Assembly: GCA_002440825.1 (NCBI GenBank)
Contig: DJVH01000096.1
Location: forward strand, 100,862-164,861
Length of the DNA: 64,000 nt
Source of the DNA: Bacteriovoracaceae bacterium UBA6261
GTDB lineage: Bacteria; Bdellovibrionota; Bacteriovoracia; Bacteriovoracales; Bacteriovoracaceae
Direction of reading: 5' to 3'
Numbering within the stretch: the first letter of the stretch is position 1; each line of letters opens with the position of its first letter. The notes under the pieces are model-generated. The model ran no database searches. It was not told the origin of the DNA and saw nothing but the letters and a program-made list of their open reading frames with translations. This document shows, in pieces, positions 35,038 through 43,558 of this stretch. The position numbers and the translations under genes were made by a program.

Positions 35038-35979
35038 TTGAAATTTATGATGGAAAAAAAGCTTCTTAATCAAATTGTCAGAATACAGAAGACACATTTC
35101 AGAAAAGCTTTCGGCAAAGGAATGAGTGACCAGCAATGCCGGGAACTGGCAGAGAAACTTAGAAAGGCCTATAACGAAAATCAATTCATTTATCGGCAAG
35201 ATGAAAAAGGAAAACTGATTTATTTTTTTCAGTATCAGCTTTCGATTATGCAGGAATTCAATGAGCAGTTCTTTCATGTACCGCTTTTCTGGAGCAGAGA
35301 GACGGCCGGGGCAAGAAAAAAACTGTTGTCTGAAATAGGGAAAGAAGCCCGCAAAAACAAAAAAGAGAAAAAAATCAAAAGAATGCTCATTACCGTTTCA
35401 GCTGATGAAACACATTGGATTGAGTCCTTTAAAAAATCGGGCAAGCTGACTTATATTGAACTCGTAGGAAAGACAGACGAGTCTATCGTTCGCTTGAAAA
35501 AACTGTTAAAAAAAGAAACAAAACCGAAAGGATTTTCTTTCTCCCGGTTGAAGGCCTCAGATGTTCCGGCGCTTGTTAAGCTGGATATCGAGTCACACTT
35601 GAAAGATCCAAGCAGCAGAATGCGCGACATTTTTCTGAAACCCATCGGCAAAAAATTGATGAAAAATTTTTATCGGAACCTGGTGAAAAGCGGGAAATGT
35701 TTCGTTCTGAGAAAAGATGGAAAAATGGCCGGAAGCATCGCCTGGTTCATCGATCAAAAAAATCATTATGGCTTAGTGGCTTCAATCTTTGTCGCTGAAA
35801 ATTTCAAAGGGCAGGGGCTTTCAAAAGTGATGTACCTCAAGCTGTTGGAAGAATTTAAGCGAAAAAAATGTCCTTATTATATCGGTTCCAGTACGACTGA
35901 AAATGTTTTATTGCTGGCAAAAAAAATCAAACGCAAACCGATGAATTATTCTTTTATCGTCCGCATAAGTATGCTGTAG
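35038..35979 (+). CDS. GNAT-family N-acetyltransferase
   Basis: A 313-aa protein. The C-terminal half (about 160-313) is a GNAT fold: FSFSRLKASDVPALVKLD, an acceptor strand GKCFVLRKDGKMAGSIAWF, and motif A VASIFVAENFKGQGLSKVMY, whose GQGLSK binds acetyl-CoA. The N-terminal 150 residues are Lys-rich and resemble a second, degenerate GNAT-like half (FFQYQLSIM, KRMLITVSADETHWIESF), so a tandem-GNAT protein is possible. The start is uncertain: TTG at 35038 or ATG at 35047; neither has a strong Shine-Dalgarno. No acceptor can be named. It overlaps the convergent methyltransferase gene by 34 bp. Confidence 0.78.
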   Translation: MKFMMEKKLLNQIVRIQKTHFRKAFGKGMSDQQCRELAEKLRKAYNENQFIYRQDEKGKLIYFFQYQLSIMQEFNEQFFHVPLFWSRETAGARKKLLSEIGKEARKNKKEKKIKRMLITVSADETHWIESFKKSGKLTYIELVGKTDESIVRLKKLLKKETKPKGFSFSRLKASDVPALVKLDIESHLKDPSSRMRDIFLKPIGKKLMKNFYRNLVKSGKCFVLRKDGKMAGSIAWFIDQKNHYGLVASIFVAENFKGQGLSKVMYLKLLEEFKRKKCPYYIGSSTTENVLLLAKKIKRKPMNYSFIVRISML

Positions 35980-36797
35980 CCTAGGAATCGTTTCACTTTC
36001 TCTTTTCCGTCCTGATTATTCTCCTGAAGCCATCCAGGAGTAGGAGGCATCCTGCCCAGGAGTTCTGATTCGACACCGAAAAATTTTGTCTGGAATTGTT
36101 CCCAGCCTCTTTCTTTGAAAAAAGCAAACCAATCCTCAGGATAAAAAAGAAAAGGCGCATTCTGCATCTGTTTCAGACGTTTGGGCGTGCGGAGAAATTG
36201 CAGGATTTCAGGAGAATAATATTCAGTAATCCAGTAGTGAAAGTTTTTTTCATTATATAAGTCAAGGGCTAGGCCGGAAGCTTCCTCGTTGCTGAGATAA
36301 GGGACTACACCTTCAGTGATCACCAGCACCTTTGCAGACTGTTTTGACACTTCATCAAAAAAAGCTTGTCTCCGTTTGGCATCGGAGAGATCAAGGGCCT
36401 TTCTTTCGAGAAGGCAGCGGGGAATTTCTGATTGCAGCTTGCTGTTTTTTAAATTAATAATTTTTTCAAAATCCACTTCAATCCACTTAAGTGTTGAAGG
36501 AAGGTCCAGCCGGTAAGGTCGGGTATCAAGACCGGCGCCAAGATTTAAAACAGTCTCTATAGATTGATCGCGCACGAGTGAAAGAATGAACTCGTCGATA
36601 ATGCACGTTCTGATGACAACAGACCAGGCCGTATAGCGTGATCCTTGAGTTCTTCGCGCCAGAACATCACCGCGTTCTCCAATCAAAAGTCGTGCAAAAG
36701 GATCGCGAAAGAGCGCATCCTTGCGGTCATTTTCCTCTGCTCTGTAAGCGGCGACCCAAATGGCAGTATCTGTCACATCGTTAATAGTATTGCTCAT
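35946..36797 (-). CDS. PPM/LCMT-type SAM methyltransferase
   Basis: A 283-aa cytoplasmic methyltransferase of the leucine carboxyl methyltransferase-like family. Signatures are TAIWVAAYRAEENDR, DPFARLLIGERGD, and the SAM site VLNLGAGLDTRPYRLDLP with the acidic WIEVDFEKI, then VLVITEGVVPYLS. Members methylate small molecules or carboxyl groups, and many act in secondary metabolism. No partner gene is adjacent. Upstream of the ATG no Shine-Dalgarno is seen; TACACT lies 6 nt away on the minus strand, a weaker version of the leaderless pattern found elsewhere in the window. Confidence 0.87.
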   Translation of the reverse strand: MSNTINDVTDTAIWVAAYRAEENDRKDALFRDPFARLLIGERGDVLARRTQGSRYTAWSVVIRTCIIDEFILSLVRDQSIETVLNLGAGLDTRPYRLDLPSTLKWIEVDFEKIINLKNSKLQSEIPRCLLERKALDLSDAKRRQAFFDEVSKQSAKVLVITEGVVPYLSNEEASGLALDLYNEKNFHYWITEYYSPEILQFLRTPKRLKQMQNAPFLFYPEDWFAFFKERGWEQFQTKFFGVESELLGRMPPTPGWLQENNQDGKEKVKRFLGYSILMRTIKE

Positions 36798-36941
36798 AAT
36801 AACAGTGTAAAAGAATCATATGCTAAGTTTCAAATTAAAACTGAACTTAAACCTAACATTCACCGCAACTTTTCCGCTCTGTAAAAAAAAATTAACATGG
36901 GTCTATGAAACTGACATGAAACCAGATTTTCAGGAGGACTT

Positions 36942-37277
36942 ATGAAATATTTACTAATTGCATCTCTGTGTCTTTTCAATATGACTTCTTTTGCAAACGA
37001 TAAAAAAATGCATAAAGACATGGATAAGAAAATGGACAAAATGTCTTTCGAAGATGCCCAAAAAATGAAACTTGATATGCTCGATAAAAAACAATCAATG
37101 ATTGATGATGAAAAAAAATGTATTAAGGACTCTAAAGATAAAACGGAAATGAAAAAATGCATGAAAGAGAGCTGGGAAAAATACGATGAGATGAAAAAAG
37201 AAGCGAAGAAAGACATGAAAGAAAAATCTGAAAAACATGCTGATAAAAAAGAAACAAAAGACGAAAAGAAAATGTAG
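36942..37277 (+). CDS. small exported Lys/Met/Asp-rich protein
   Basis: A 111-aa protein with a signal peptide (residues 1-18, cleavage after SFA). The mature part is helical and highly charged, with many Met (KKMHKDMDKKMDKMSFEDAQ) and two Cys (in EKKCIKD and MKKCMKE). The spacing of Met, His, Asp and Cys could allow metal binding, but no family is recognised. The ATG follows a strong CAGGAGGA. A terminator 10 nt after the stop closes the unit. It resembles the exported charged protein at 6533-6757 only in composition. Confidence 0.75.
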   Translation: MKYLLIASLCLFNMTSFANDKKMHKDMDKKMDKMSFEDAQKMKLDMLDKKQSMIDDEKKCIKDSKDKTEMKKCMKESWEKYDEMKKEAKKDMKEKSEKHADKKETKDEKKM

Positions 37278-37287
37278 TAAACCAAAG

Positions 37288-37316
37288 AAGGCCGCGGTTT
37301 CGCGGCCTTTGTTTTT
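37288..37316. terminator. intrinsic terminator between convergent genes
   Basis: A 9-bp perfect stem AAGGCCGCG with CGCGGCCTT (37288-37296, 37301-37309), loop GTTT, is followed by TGTTTTTT. It serves the plus-strand gene; on the minus strand the tail is weaker. Confidence 0.9.
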
Positions 37317-37834
37317 TAGCGGCAGACGCTGGCAGGAAACGTTTCGTGAAGTCCAGCTCGTGTGTGTTTAAATCGAATAACGGAGAGGCCATCGGCCTTT
37401 GAGACAGCAGTTTGTAGACGTTCTTCAATGTGTCTTTCACAGATACTGTTTCCTTGTTCATCCTTACCCAGATCTTTGACTTCAACAATCTGACGATTGA
37501 TTTTTAGTCTTTCAACTTTTGTACTTTCAACTGTTCCCAAAATATCTTCGATCGAAAAACCGCCGCGTGAAAAAGCTTTGCAGGCACCCGCCGTCATGCA
37601 AGGTTCTCCCGGAAAATCGCCGGCATTGATATTGGAATGATCAAAAAGAGTCCAACCATCAAGCGCAGGAATATTTATTTTTAATTCCGCCAGCCCGTAG
37701 CCCAGGGCCGAGCAGCGCACGCTGGAATTGTTAAGTGTCACATCTGTAACTTTGCTGTCGGAAATGAGAATTCTTTCAGCTGCGATCAATTGAGTTGTTA
37801 ATGATAATAAAGCAAATAGTAAGTATTTTTTCAT
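37316..37834 (-). CDS. exported protein of unknown function
   Basis: A 172-aa protein with a signal peptide (residues 1-19, cleavage after IAA) and about five Cys in the mature part (SVRCSAL, EPCMTAGACKAF, SICERH, ASVCR), suggesting disulfides in the periplasm. The fold is beta-rich; no family is recognised. The ATG has AGGGGGA upstream. It is divergent from the LysR-type regulator gene across 84 nt that hold an 11-bp inverted repeat, so it is the likely target of that regulator. Confidence 0.72.
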   Translation of the reverse strand: MKKYLLFALLSLTTQLIAAERILISDSKVTDVTLNNSSVRCSALGYGLAELKINIPALDGWTLFDHSNINAGDFPGEPCMTAGACKAFSRGGFSIEDILGTVESTKVERLKINRQIVEVKDLGKDEQGNSICERHIEERLQTAVSKADGLSVIRFKHTRAGLHETFPASVCR

Positions 37835-37878
37835 AAAGTCCCCCTGTGAAAGAAGTTTTACGCTTGAATCTTGTATAA

Positions 37879-37916
37879 ATAAATTGAATACTGTGAATAA
37901 CTGTGATTCAATTTAT
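37879..37916. promoter_or_regulatory. 11-bp inverted-repeat operator before the LysR gene
   Basis: ATAAATTGAAT (37879-37889) and ATTCAATTTAT (37906-37916) are perfect reverse complements, with a 16-bp spacer that itself contains two CTGTGA copies. The right arm ends 2 bp before the LysR ATG, so binding would block its start: a likely autoregulatory site shared with the divergent exported-protein gene. Confidence 0.7.
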
Positions 37917-37918
37917 GA

Positions 37919-38755
37919 ATGATCAATTCACATGATTTAAAAAGTTTTGTTGTGACGGCCAGAGTCCTGCATTTAACCAAAGCAGCTAAAGAGCTTGGTC
38001 TTTCCCAACCGGCACTCAGCCACTGTATAAAACGTCTGGAAGCTGAAACGGGAGAAGTTCTCTTCCTGCGAAGAAAAGAAGGATTGGTTCTGACTAAAGC
38101 AGGAGAATTTCTTTTTCAGCGCGGACAAAAAATCTGTGATGATCTCCAGCAGGTTCACGAAACGTTGAAGAACGGGGGAACGGAAACTAAATCATCTCTG
38201 AATGTCGGTATACATCCTTCCGTTGCGGCCTATCTCATGCCTCAGGTTTTAAAGATGAATTCCGGACTGACATTTCATTTTAAATTTGGTCTTTCCAGAG
38301 AGGTGACTGAATGGGTTCAAACAGGAAAAATTGATTGTGGTATAGCGATCAACCCTTTTCCACACAGCAATTTAATAATCAATGAACTTGAAAAAGATGA
38401 AGTCACGCTATGGTGTAGAAAAAAAGATTTCAACAAAGAGACGCTCTTTTTTGATCCGCAAATTCACCAGACATTTTCCTTACTTCGTCAGCTTGAAAAA
38501 AAAGAAATATCATTCAAAGAACATTTTGAAATTCCCAATCTCGAACTCATTGCCAAATTTGTGTACGAGGGAGCAGGTGTAGGCATTCTTCCTTCGCGCG
38601 TGTTGAAAAATTATTTTCCCGATAAGACAACTCTTTTTTCTACAAAGATTAAGCCATTTACTGATAAAATTTGCTTTGCTTATTCCGTAGAAAACAAAGG
38701 CGTAGATTCCATTCTTCAATTTAAAAATCTTTTAAAAAAAAGTTTTGTAAAATGA
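37919..38755 (+). CDS. LysR-family transcriptional regulator
   Basis: A 278-aa LysR regulator. The winged helix-turn-helix is at residues 4-63 (LHLTKAAKELGLSQPALSHCIKRLEAE), followed by a linker helix and a periplasmic-binding-protein-like effector domain (about 88-278) with NVGIHPSVAAYLMPQVL and YEGAGVGILPSRVL. The ligand is unknown. The ATG at 37919 fits the conserved N-terminus, with almost no leader after the operator. Divergent from the Cys-rich exported protein and followed after 48 nt by the esterase gene, either of which may be its target. At 278 aa it is slightly shorter than most LysR proteins (about 300). Confidence 0.92.
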   Translation: MINSHDLKSFVVTARVLHLTKAAKELGLSQPALSHCIKRLEAETGEVLFLRRKEGLVLTKAGEFLFQRGQKICDDLQQVHETLKNGGTETKSSLNVGIHPSVAAYLMPQVLKMNSGLTFHFKFGLSREVTEWVQTGKIDCGIAINPFPHSNLIINELEKDEVTLWCRKKDFNKETLFFDPQIHQTFSLLRQLEKKEISFKEHFEIPNLELIAKFVYEGAGVGILPSRVLKNYFPDKTTLFSTKIKPFTDKICFAYSVENKGVDSILQFKNLLKKSFVK

Positions 38756-38803
38756 ATTTAGTTTGAGTACTATCCCGCCACTTAATTGCGGGAGCTGTTT
38801 TCG

Positions 38804-40162
38804 ATGAATAAAATGTTCATTATTCTGAGTTTTCTTGTCTTTTCTTTGGCCCTTTCTTCGACTTTTTCTCAAGAAAAAAGCAAAGTTACCATCTCTGGAA
38901 TTTCTTCCGGAGGTTTTATGGCCAATCAAATGGCGACCATTTTTTCTTCAGAAATATCTGGCGTTGGAACTGTCGCTGGTGGATTTTATTATTGCGCGGA
39001 AGATTATCTTCCTAAGAAAATTAAGCAAGATGCAAAGACAATCGGGACGACAAATCTTTTTCTTTTTGAACCAACAGAAAAAGTAATCAGCGATACTCTC
39101 AACCCGTTTATTATTTTTCGTGGGCTTAATCCGCAAACGTGGTTTCGTCCTCAAAAAGGAAATCCCATTTACCGTTCGGTTGCCATCTGCATGGGAGAAC
39201 CGGATAAAGCACAACTTGAAACAGCTTATTTAAAAAAGAATGAAGAAAATCATCTTATTGATCCACTTTTTCATTTACGTGATCAGAAAGTTTATCTCTT
39301 TCAAGGCCTTGCAGATTCTGTTCTCAACTCGCATATGCAGAACAAATTAAAAGAGCACTACCTGGCCGTTGGAGTCAAATCAGAAAATATCCAGATGGAA
39401 GAGGGGGAAGGAAGTCATAATTTTCCCACTGTCAGGACGGATGGAATTGATTGTGGTTCGGAAGAAGTCCCTTATGTTTCTTCTTGTGGAATTGATGTGG
39501 CCGGCAATATTCTCAAGCAATTAGTAAAAACCTCTCTTGTTCGCGGTGAGTTCACCAAAGAGCATATTTATCTTGTTGATCAGACTGATTTTTTTAACGG
39601 CACTAAAAGAGAAGAAGAATGGGTTCAACCGTCGGCAAGCATTGCTCCGTATGGTTATTTATACGCCAGCGATAAATGCCTCGAGACGCCGGGACTTTGT
39701 CATCTGCATGTAGCGCTTCATGGTTGCAAAATGAGCGATTCTTATCAGGAGTCTTTTCAGGCGCAATATCAAAATCAGGTGAATGCATATAAAATTCTCT
39801 CAATGCGTTCGAAAAAAGACTGGCGCGGTTTTACTAATGTTCTTCCTTTTATTGAAGATAAAGTGAATCAGTATGGTCTTTTGAAATTTGTTCAAGACGC
39901 TGGCTATCTTGAGTATGCTGAGGCCAATAATGTGATGGTTCTTTTTCCACAAACATGGATAACAGAAGCCAATTTTCCTTATAATCCAAAAGGCTGCTGG
40001 GATTGGTTTGGTTGGACTGATGAACAATACGCCACTAAAAAAGGCGCTGAAGCAAAATGGCTTATGCCTTTTATCAGATCTGTGGCAGAAAATCCGAAAG
40101 CAAGAATCCTGTCGGTTAAACCCAAATTTGACCTGGTGGAAAAAAACTTTCCGCGCAAGTAA
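38804..40162 (+). CDS. exported PHA-depolymerase-type esterase
   Basis: A 452-aa secreted alpha/beta hydrolase of the short-chain-length PHA depolymerase family (catalytic domain type 2). The signal peptide covers about residues 1-22. The lipase box is GISSG (Ser35), very close to the mature N-terminus as in this family. Other motifs are GTVAGGFYYCAE, LFQGLADSVL, GSHNFPT and the late LHVALHGCKMS, with Cys residues for disulfides. It could degrade poly-3-hydroxybutyrate granules or similar polyesters, for example from lysed cells. The start is the ATG at 38804 with GGGAG upstream; the TTG at 38786 is less likely. Confidence 0.88.
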   Translation: MNKMFIILSFLVFSLALSSTFSQEKSKVTISGISSGGFMANQMATIFSSEISGVGTVAGGFYYCAEDYLPKKIKQDAKTIGTTNLFLFEPTEKVISDTLNPFIIFRGLNPQTWFRPQKGNPIYRSVAICMGEPDKAQLETAYLKKNEENHLIDPLFHLRDQKVYLFQGLADSVLNSHMQNKLKEHYLAVGVKSENIQMEEGEGSHNFPTVRTDGIDCGSEEVPYVSSCGIDVAGNILKQLVKTSLVRGEFTKEHIYLVDQTDFFNGTKREEEWVQPSASIAPYGYLYASDKCLETPGLCHLHVALHGCKMSDSYQESFQAQYQNQVNAYKILSMRSKKDWRGFTNVLPFIEDKVNQYGLLKFVQDAGYLEYAEANNVMVLFPQTWITEANFPYNPKGCWDWFGWTDEQYATKKGAEAKWLMPFIRSVAENPKARILSVKPKFDLVEKNFPRK

Positions 40163-40169
40163 TTTGCAT

Positions 40170-40175
40170 TATACT
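40170..40175 (+). promoter_or_regulatory. -10 TATACT, leaderless-type, for the SGNH gene
   Basis: TATACT lies exactly 6 nt before the ATG at 40182, inside a 19-nt gap after the esterase gene. The gap TAAGGC has an AAGG that is too close to be a normal ribosome site. Confidence 0.45.
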
Positions 40176-40181
40176 TAAGGC

Positions 40182-41234
40182 ATGAGAACGTTTTCTTTCA
40201 TGTTTACTTTGCTGGCCTTTCCTGCTCTTGTGCAGGCTGCGCCGGTCTCGCTGAACAAGCAGGACAAACGAAACGGTCTTATCTACACCCAGACAATCAC
40301 AGCAGACGTTGATGCGAGCTCTGCTTTTTTTCAGAAATACCGTCAAATTCAGAAACATATTAATCTTCAGGTGGATTTTCCGGAAGCCGTCATTCAGCAT
40401 ACGGCCCGTGATGAAAGAGGAGCGATTGAGTTTCAAAAAAAATATACGACCACTCGTTATGGTTTCCGCAAATCACCCTTGAAAGAAAAATCCAACAAGA
40501 TTCTTATCATTGCCGGCGATTCAAATACCTTCGGCATTGGTTGCAACGATGATGAAACGCTGACGTATCATCTTGATAAACTTTTGCCCGACACGCAAAT
40601 GATCAATATGGGACTGGCGGGCACCGGCGCCAATTCTTTGCTTTATTTTCTACAACATTACGACCTGAAGGACGTCATACCGTCCACTGCCCCCACAGTC
40701 ATGCTTTACGATTTTAATGATTATCTTATCGAACGAATGATCGGTGGGAAAAATTTCATCCGCTGGGGATGGATGCAGCCCGATTATGAATTGCGTGGAA
40801 ATGAACTCGTTTATGCAGGCACTTTTAATGACCAGTGGATCTCCAAATTTTACAAACTGATTAATCTGATTGATCCTAAAAATATCTTATTTCCCAACTT
40901 GCCCCGAATTCATGATCATCACTACAAGCTGGTTGCCCGCATTTTTCTGGAAATCAAAAAAACTTTTCTTCAGCAAACAAATAAGACCAACAGGTTTGCT
41001 GTTTTAATTCATCCCTTTACTCTTAATGAGCAGAACAGACCTGTTGTTGCAAAAGTCGAAGAGGAGTTAAACAAACTGGGAATAGAGACCATTCGTTTTG
41101 ATGAAAAGACGGCGCTTAATTATATTTCGATTTATCCCCATGATCTTCATATGAGACCTGAGGGACAACTGTACTATGCTGGTCTAATTGCTCCGAAGGT
41201 GCAGAATATTTTCTCTTTGGAATCACAAAAGTAA
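40182..41234 (+). CDS. exported SGNH/GDSL hydrolase
   Basis: A 350-aa protein with a signal peptide (residues 1-19, cleavage after VQA). The SGNH blocks are visible: Ser114 in AGDSNTFGIG, Gly in INMGLAGTGANS, Asn/Asp in LYDFNDY, and the catalytic Asp-His in YPHDLHMRPEGQLYYAGLI near the C-terminus. This type resembles acyl-esterases acting on polysaccharides or lipids. It follows the PHA-depolymerase gene and may form a two-gene secreted-esterase unit, although it has its own -10 element. The last 119 bp overlap the 3' end of the convergent histidine kinase gene. Confidence 0.85.
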   Translation: MRTFSFMFTLLAFPALVQAAPVSLNKQDKRNGLIYTQTITADVDASSAFFQKYRQIQKHINLQVDFPEAVIQHTARDERGAIEFQKKYTTTRYGFRKSPLKEKSNKILIIAGDSNTFGIGCNDDETLTYHLDKLLPDTQMINMGLAGTGANSLLYFLQHYDLKDVIPSTAPTVMLYDFNDYLIERMIGGKNFIRWGWMQPDYELRGNELVYAGTFNDQWISKFYKLINLIDPKNILFPNLPRIHDHHYKLVARIFLEIKKTFLQQTNKTNRFAVLIHPFTLNEQNRPVVAKVEEELNKLGIETIRFDEKTALNYISIYPHDLHMRPEGQLYYAGLIAPKVQNIFSLESQK

Positions 41235-43425
41235 AAGTTGAACCTTCACCTAATTTACTTTCAACTTTGATTTTTCCCGAATGTGATTTGGCAATGTGAT
41301 TGCTGATGTATAAACCCAGACCGAGCCCAGATATATTAGAGCCGGTCACCGCTCTTTCGTACCGCTCAAAAATTTTATCCAGCTTCTCCTGGGGGATTCC
41401 CATCCCGTGATCGTGGACAGAAAGCTCGATCATTCCTTCCTTGTCAGTGATCTTGATATTAATCTCATTTCCTTTTCCATATTTGATGGCATTGCTGATG
41501 AGGTTGGAAATTAATTGTTCCAGACGATAAATGTCTCCGCAAACAGGGGCCCCTCCAGGGCATTTTTCAAATGTATAGTGGATTTGCTGGACAGTTAACT
41601 GTTCGGCAAATGAGTCGATAATTTCTGAAGTGAGTTCATTCAAATCGAATTCTGTTTTATTGAGAGTCATTTTTGCCAGAGAGGCCCTGGAAGCGTCCAG
41701 CATGTCTTCGATCAGGCTGTTCATACGATCGAGCTGTAGAACTGCTTTTCTCACCCGACGATTAACCGCTTCCTGGTCGTACACTTTATGATTTTCCTGC
41801 ATGATCATTCTGGAAGCTTGTTGAAACTGAAGTTTCAAAGAAGTGATGGGGGTTTTTAATTCGTGTGAAGCAACACTGAGAAATTCATCGCGCACTTTGA
41901 TGGCGTCGTTGGCAGACTTAAACAAGCGGGCGTTGTCTATGGCAATGGCGGCCTGAGCGGCAATCCCTTCGATGATGCTCTTATCTCTCTCCGTGAAATG
42001 TTCTGAACGCTCATCGCCGAAGAAAAGTCCGCCGATAATTTCTCCATTGCGGGAAACAACCGAGGCACTCAGAAAACTTTTCAAAGGATTGTTGTCAAAG
42101 GATCGGTTTTCAGCGACGGTTTTTTTTCTTTCCATCAGGTCGGTGATGAAATCTTCAGGAAGAGAGTAGACGATATTGCGGAATTCATTTTCTTTTCCAC
42201 CTGAGACCGCAATTAACTGATAATGAATTTTGGAATTTTCTTCTTTAAAGAAATAAGCCCCCCAATGGCCATCCGTTATCACTCTTCCCGCATCGGTCAC
42301 AAATTGAATCAGTTTTTGCCATTCCAGTTCTGCAGAAAGTTTTCTTCCCACATTGTTGAGAATTTCAAGTTGCGCAGCCCGGGCATTTTCGCGTGCTGAA
42401 AATTGAATTTGTCTGAGAACGATCCAGAAGATGAGACAGCTCACCAGAGTTCCGAGAAGAAACACAATCAGAGGAATGTAGCGAGAAGACTGATCGGGAA
42501 ACGTTGTAAGCGTTGCTATTTTAATTTTCCAGTCACGTTGGGCCACTTTAATCGTTAGTTCTTTTTGAAAAGACAACGGCCCACGGTCAACTTTTCCTTT
42601 GGGATTTAATTCATAAAGGGGATCATCGCCTTTTTCACCTGAACTGTAGATGCTCACTTTGAGCGCAATATTTCTGCCCACGTGTTCAAAAATTTCGTTG
42701 AAGAGATCATAGGTTCGAAATGGGGAGTAAATAAAACCAAGGAGATTCTTTTCTCTCTCTTCTGGGGTGGCGGAAATTGAATGTAGTCTATAAATTGGAG
42801 AATAAATAAGGAAACCTGGCTGAATTCTTTCATGGCTTTCTTGAACGAGAGTGACTTTACCGCTCGCCGCAGGCATTCCTGAATACAGGGCCTTGTCCAT
42901 GGCCTCTCTTCTCGTTTCTTCGGTGTGCATATCATAGCCAAAGGCCCGTTGATTTCTCCACCCAAATGGCTCGAGGTAAACAATGGGATAATAGATTTTT
43001 CTTTTGTCTTCCGGCCAGACTTTGTAATCCGTGAACCCTTCAGCGCGAATTTTCCTCATATGAGAAGGTAATTCTTTCTCTGTCAATTTAAGGGTGAAGC
43101 CAATTCCCTGAATGCCGGGGTAATCCTGTATTACGTTGAGAGAGTCTATATAACGGTGAAATTCATCGCGCTCAATATTCTCGGAAATCTCAAACATACT
43201 CTTCGTCTGTGTAAGGGCATTGATATACGTTTCCATCCGGAAAACAATTTGTTGTTCAACTTGATCAAGAAGAGTTTCAAAACGGACTTTTTCCTTAGTC
43301 TCGATGTTTGTGGAAAGAAAGTAGGTGGCAATGAGGGTAATGAGGAATGTGATGCTCGCCAGAAGTACTGGATAAAAAAGATTTTTTAATTTTCTTTTTT
43401 TGGACAATGGCAATGTGAACCTCAT
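41116..43425 (-). CDS. CHASE-GAF sensor histidine kinase
   Basis: A 769-aa membrane kinase. TM1 (about 18-38), an extracytoplasmic CHASE domain (about 55-290, with SENIERDEFHRYI, GIQGIGF, YLEPFGWRNQRAFGYDM), TM2 (about 305-330), a GAF domain (about 350-490), HisKA with His521 in SHELKTPITSL, and HATPase (about 625-735, LISNLISNAIKYG, HDHGMGIP, GLGLGLYISNHIA) follow in order. It has 30 extra residues after the HATPase, coded in the region that overlaps the SGNH gene. The start is the ATG at 43425 rather than the TTG at 43431. No response regulator is adjacent. Confidence 0.92.
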   Translation of the reverse strand: MRFTLPLSKKRKLKNLFYPVLLASITFLITLIATYFLSTNIETKEKVRFETLLDQVEQQIVFRMETYINALTQTKSMFEISENIERDEFHRYIDSLNVIQDYPGIQGIGFTLKLTEKELPSHMRKIRAEGFTDYKVWPEDKRKIYYPIVYLEPFGWRNQRAFGYDMHTEETRREAMDKALYSGMPAASGKVTLVQESHERIQPGFLIYSPIYRLHSISATPEEREKNLLGFIYSPFRTYDLFNEIFEHVGRNIALKVSIYSSGEKGDDPLYELNPKGKVDRGPLSFQKELTIKVAQRDWKIKIATLTTFPDQSSRYIPLIVFLLGTLVSCLIFWIVLRQIQFSARENARAAQLEILNNVGRKLSAELEWQKLIQFVTDAGRVITDGHWGAYFFKEENSKIHYQLIAVSGGKENEFRNIVYSLPEDFITDLMERKKTVAENRSFDNNPLKSFLSASVVSRNGEIIGGLFFGDERSEHFTERDKSIIEGIAAQAAIAIDNARLFKSANDAIKVRDEFLSVASHELKTPITSLKLQFQQASRMIMQENHKVYDQEAVNRRVRKAVLQLDRMNSLIEDMLDASRASLAKMTLNKTEFDLNELTSEIIDSFAEQLTVQQIHYTFEKCPGGAPVCGDIYRLEQLISNLISNAIKYGKGNEINIKITDKEGMIELSVHDHGMGIPQEKLDKIFERYERAVTGSNISGLGLGLYISNHIAKSHSGKIKVESKLGEGSTFTFVIPKRKYSAPSEQLDQHSTVVPQVSYEDHGDKSKYN

Positions 43426-43558
43426 TTGCAAGCTGCCTGAGTTTTCAAAATAACACTCCCATCATTTTAAAACTATTAAAGAATTTTAATGGATTCCAAA
43501 ACCGCATACCTATACCTGAGCAAATTACTTTTTTCGAAGAATAACCGATAAGCTCTTG

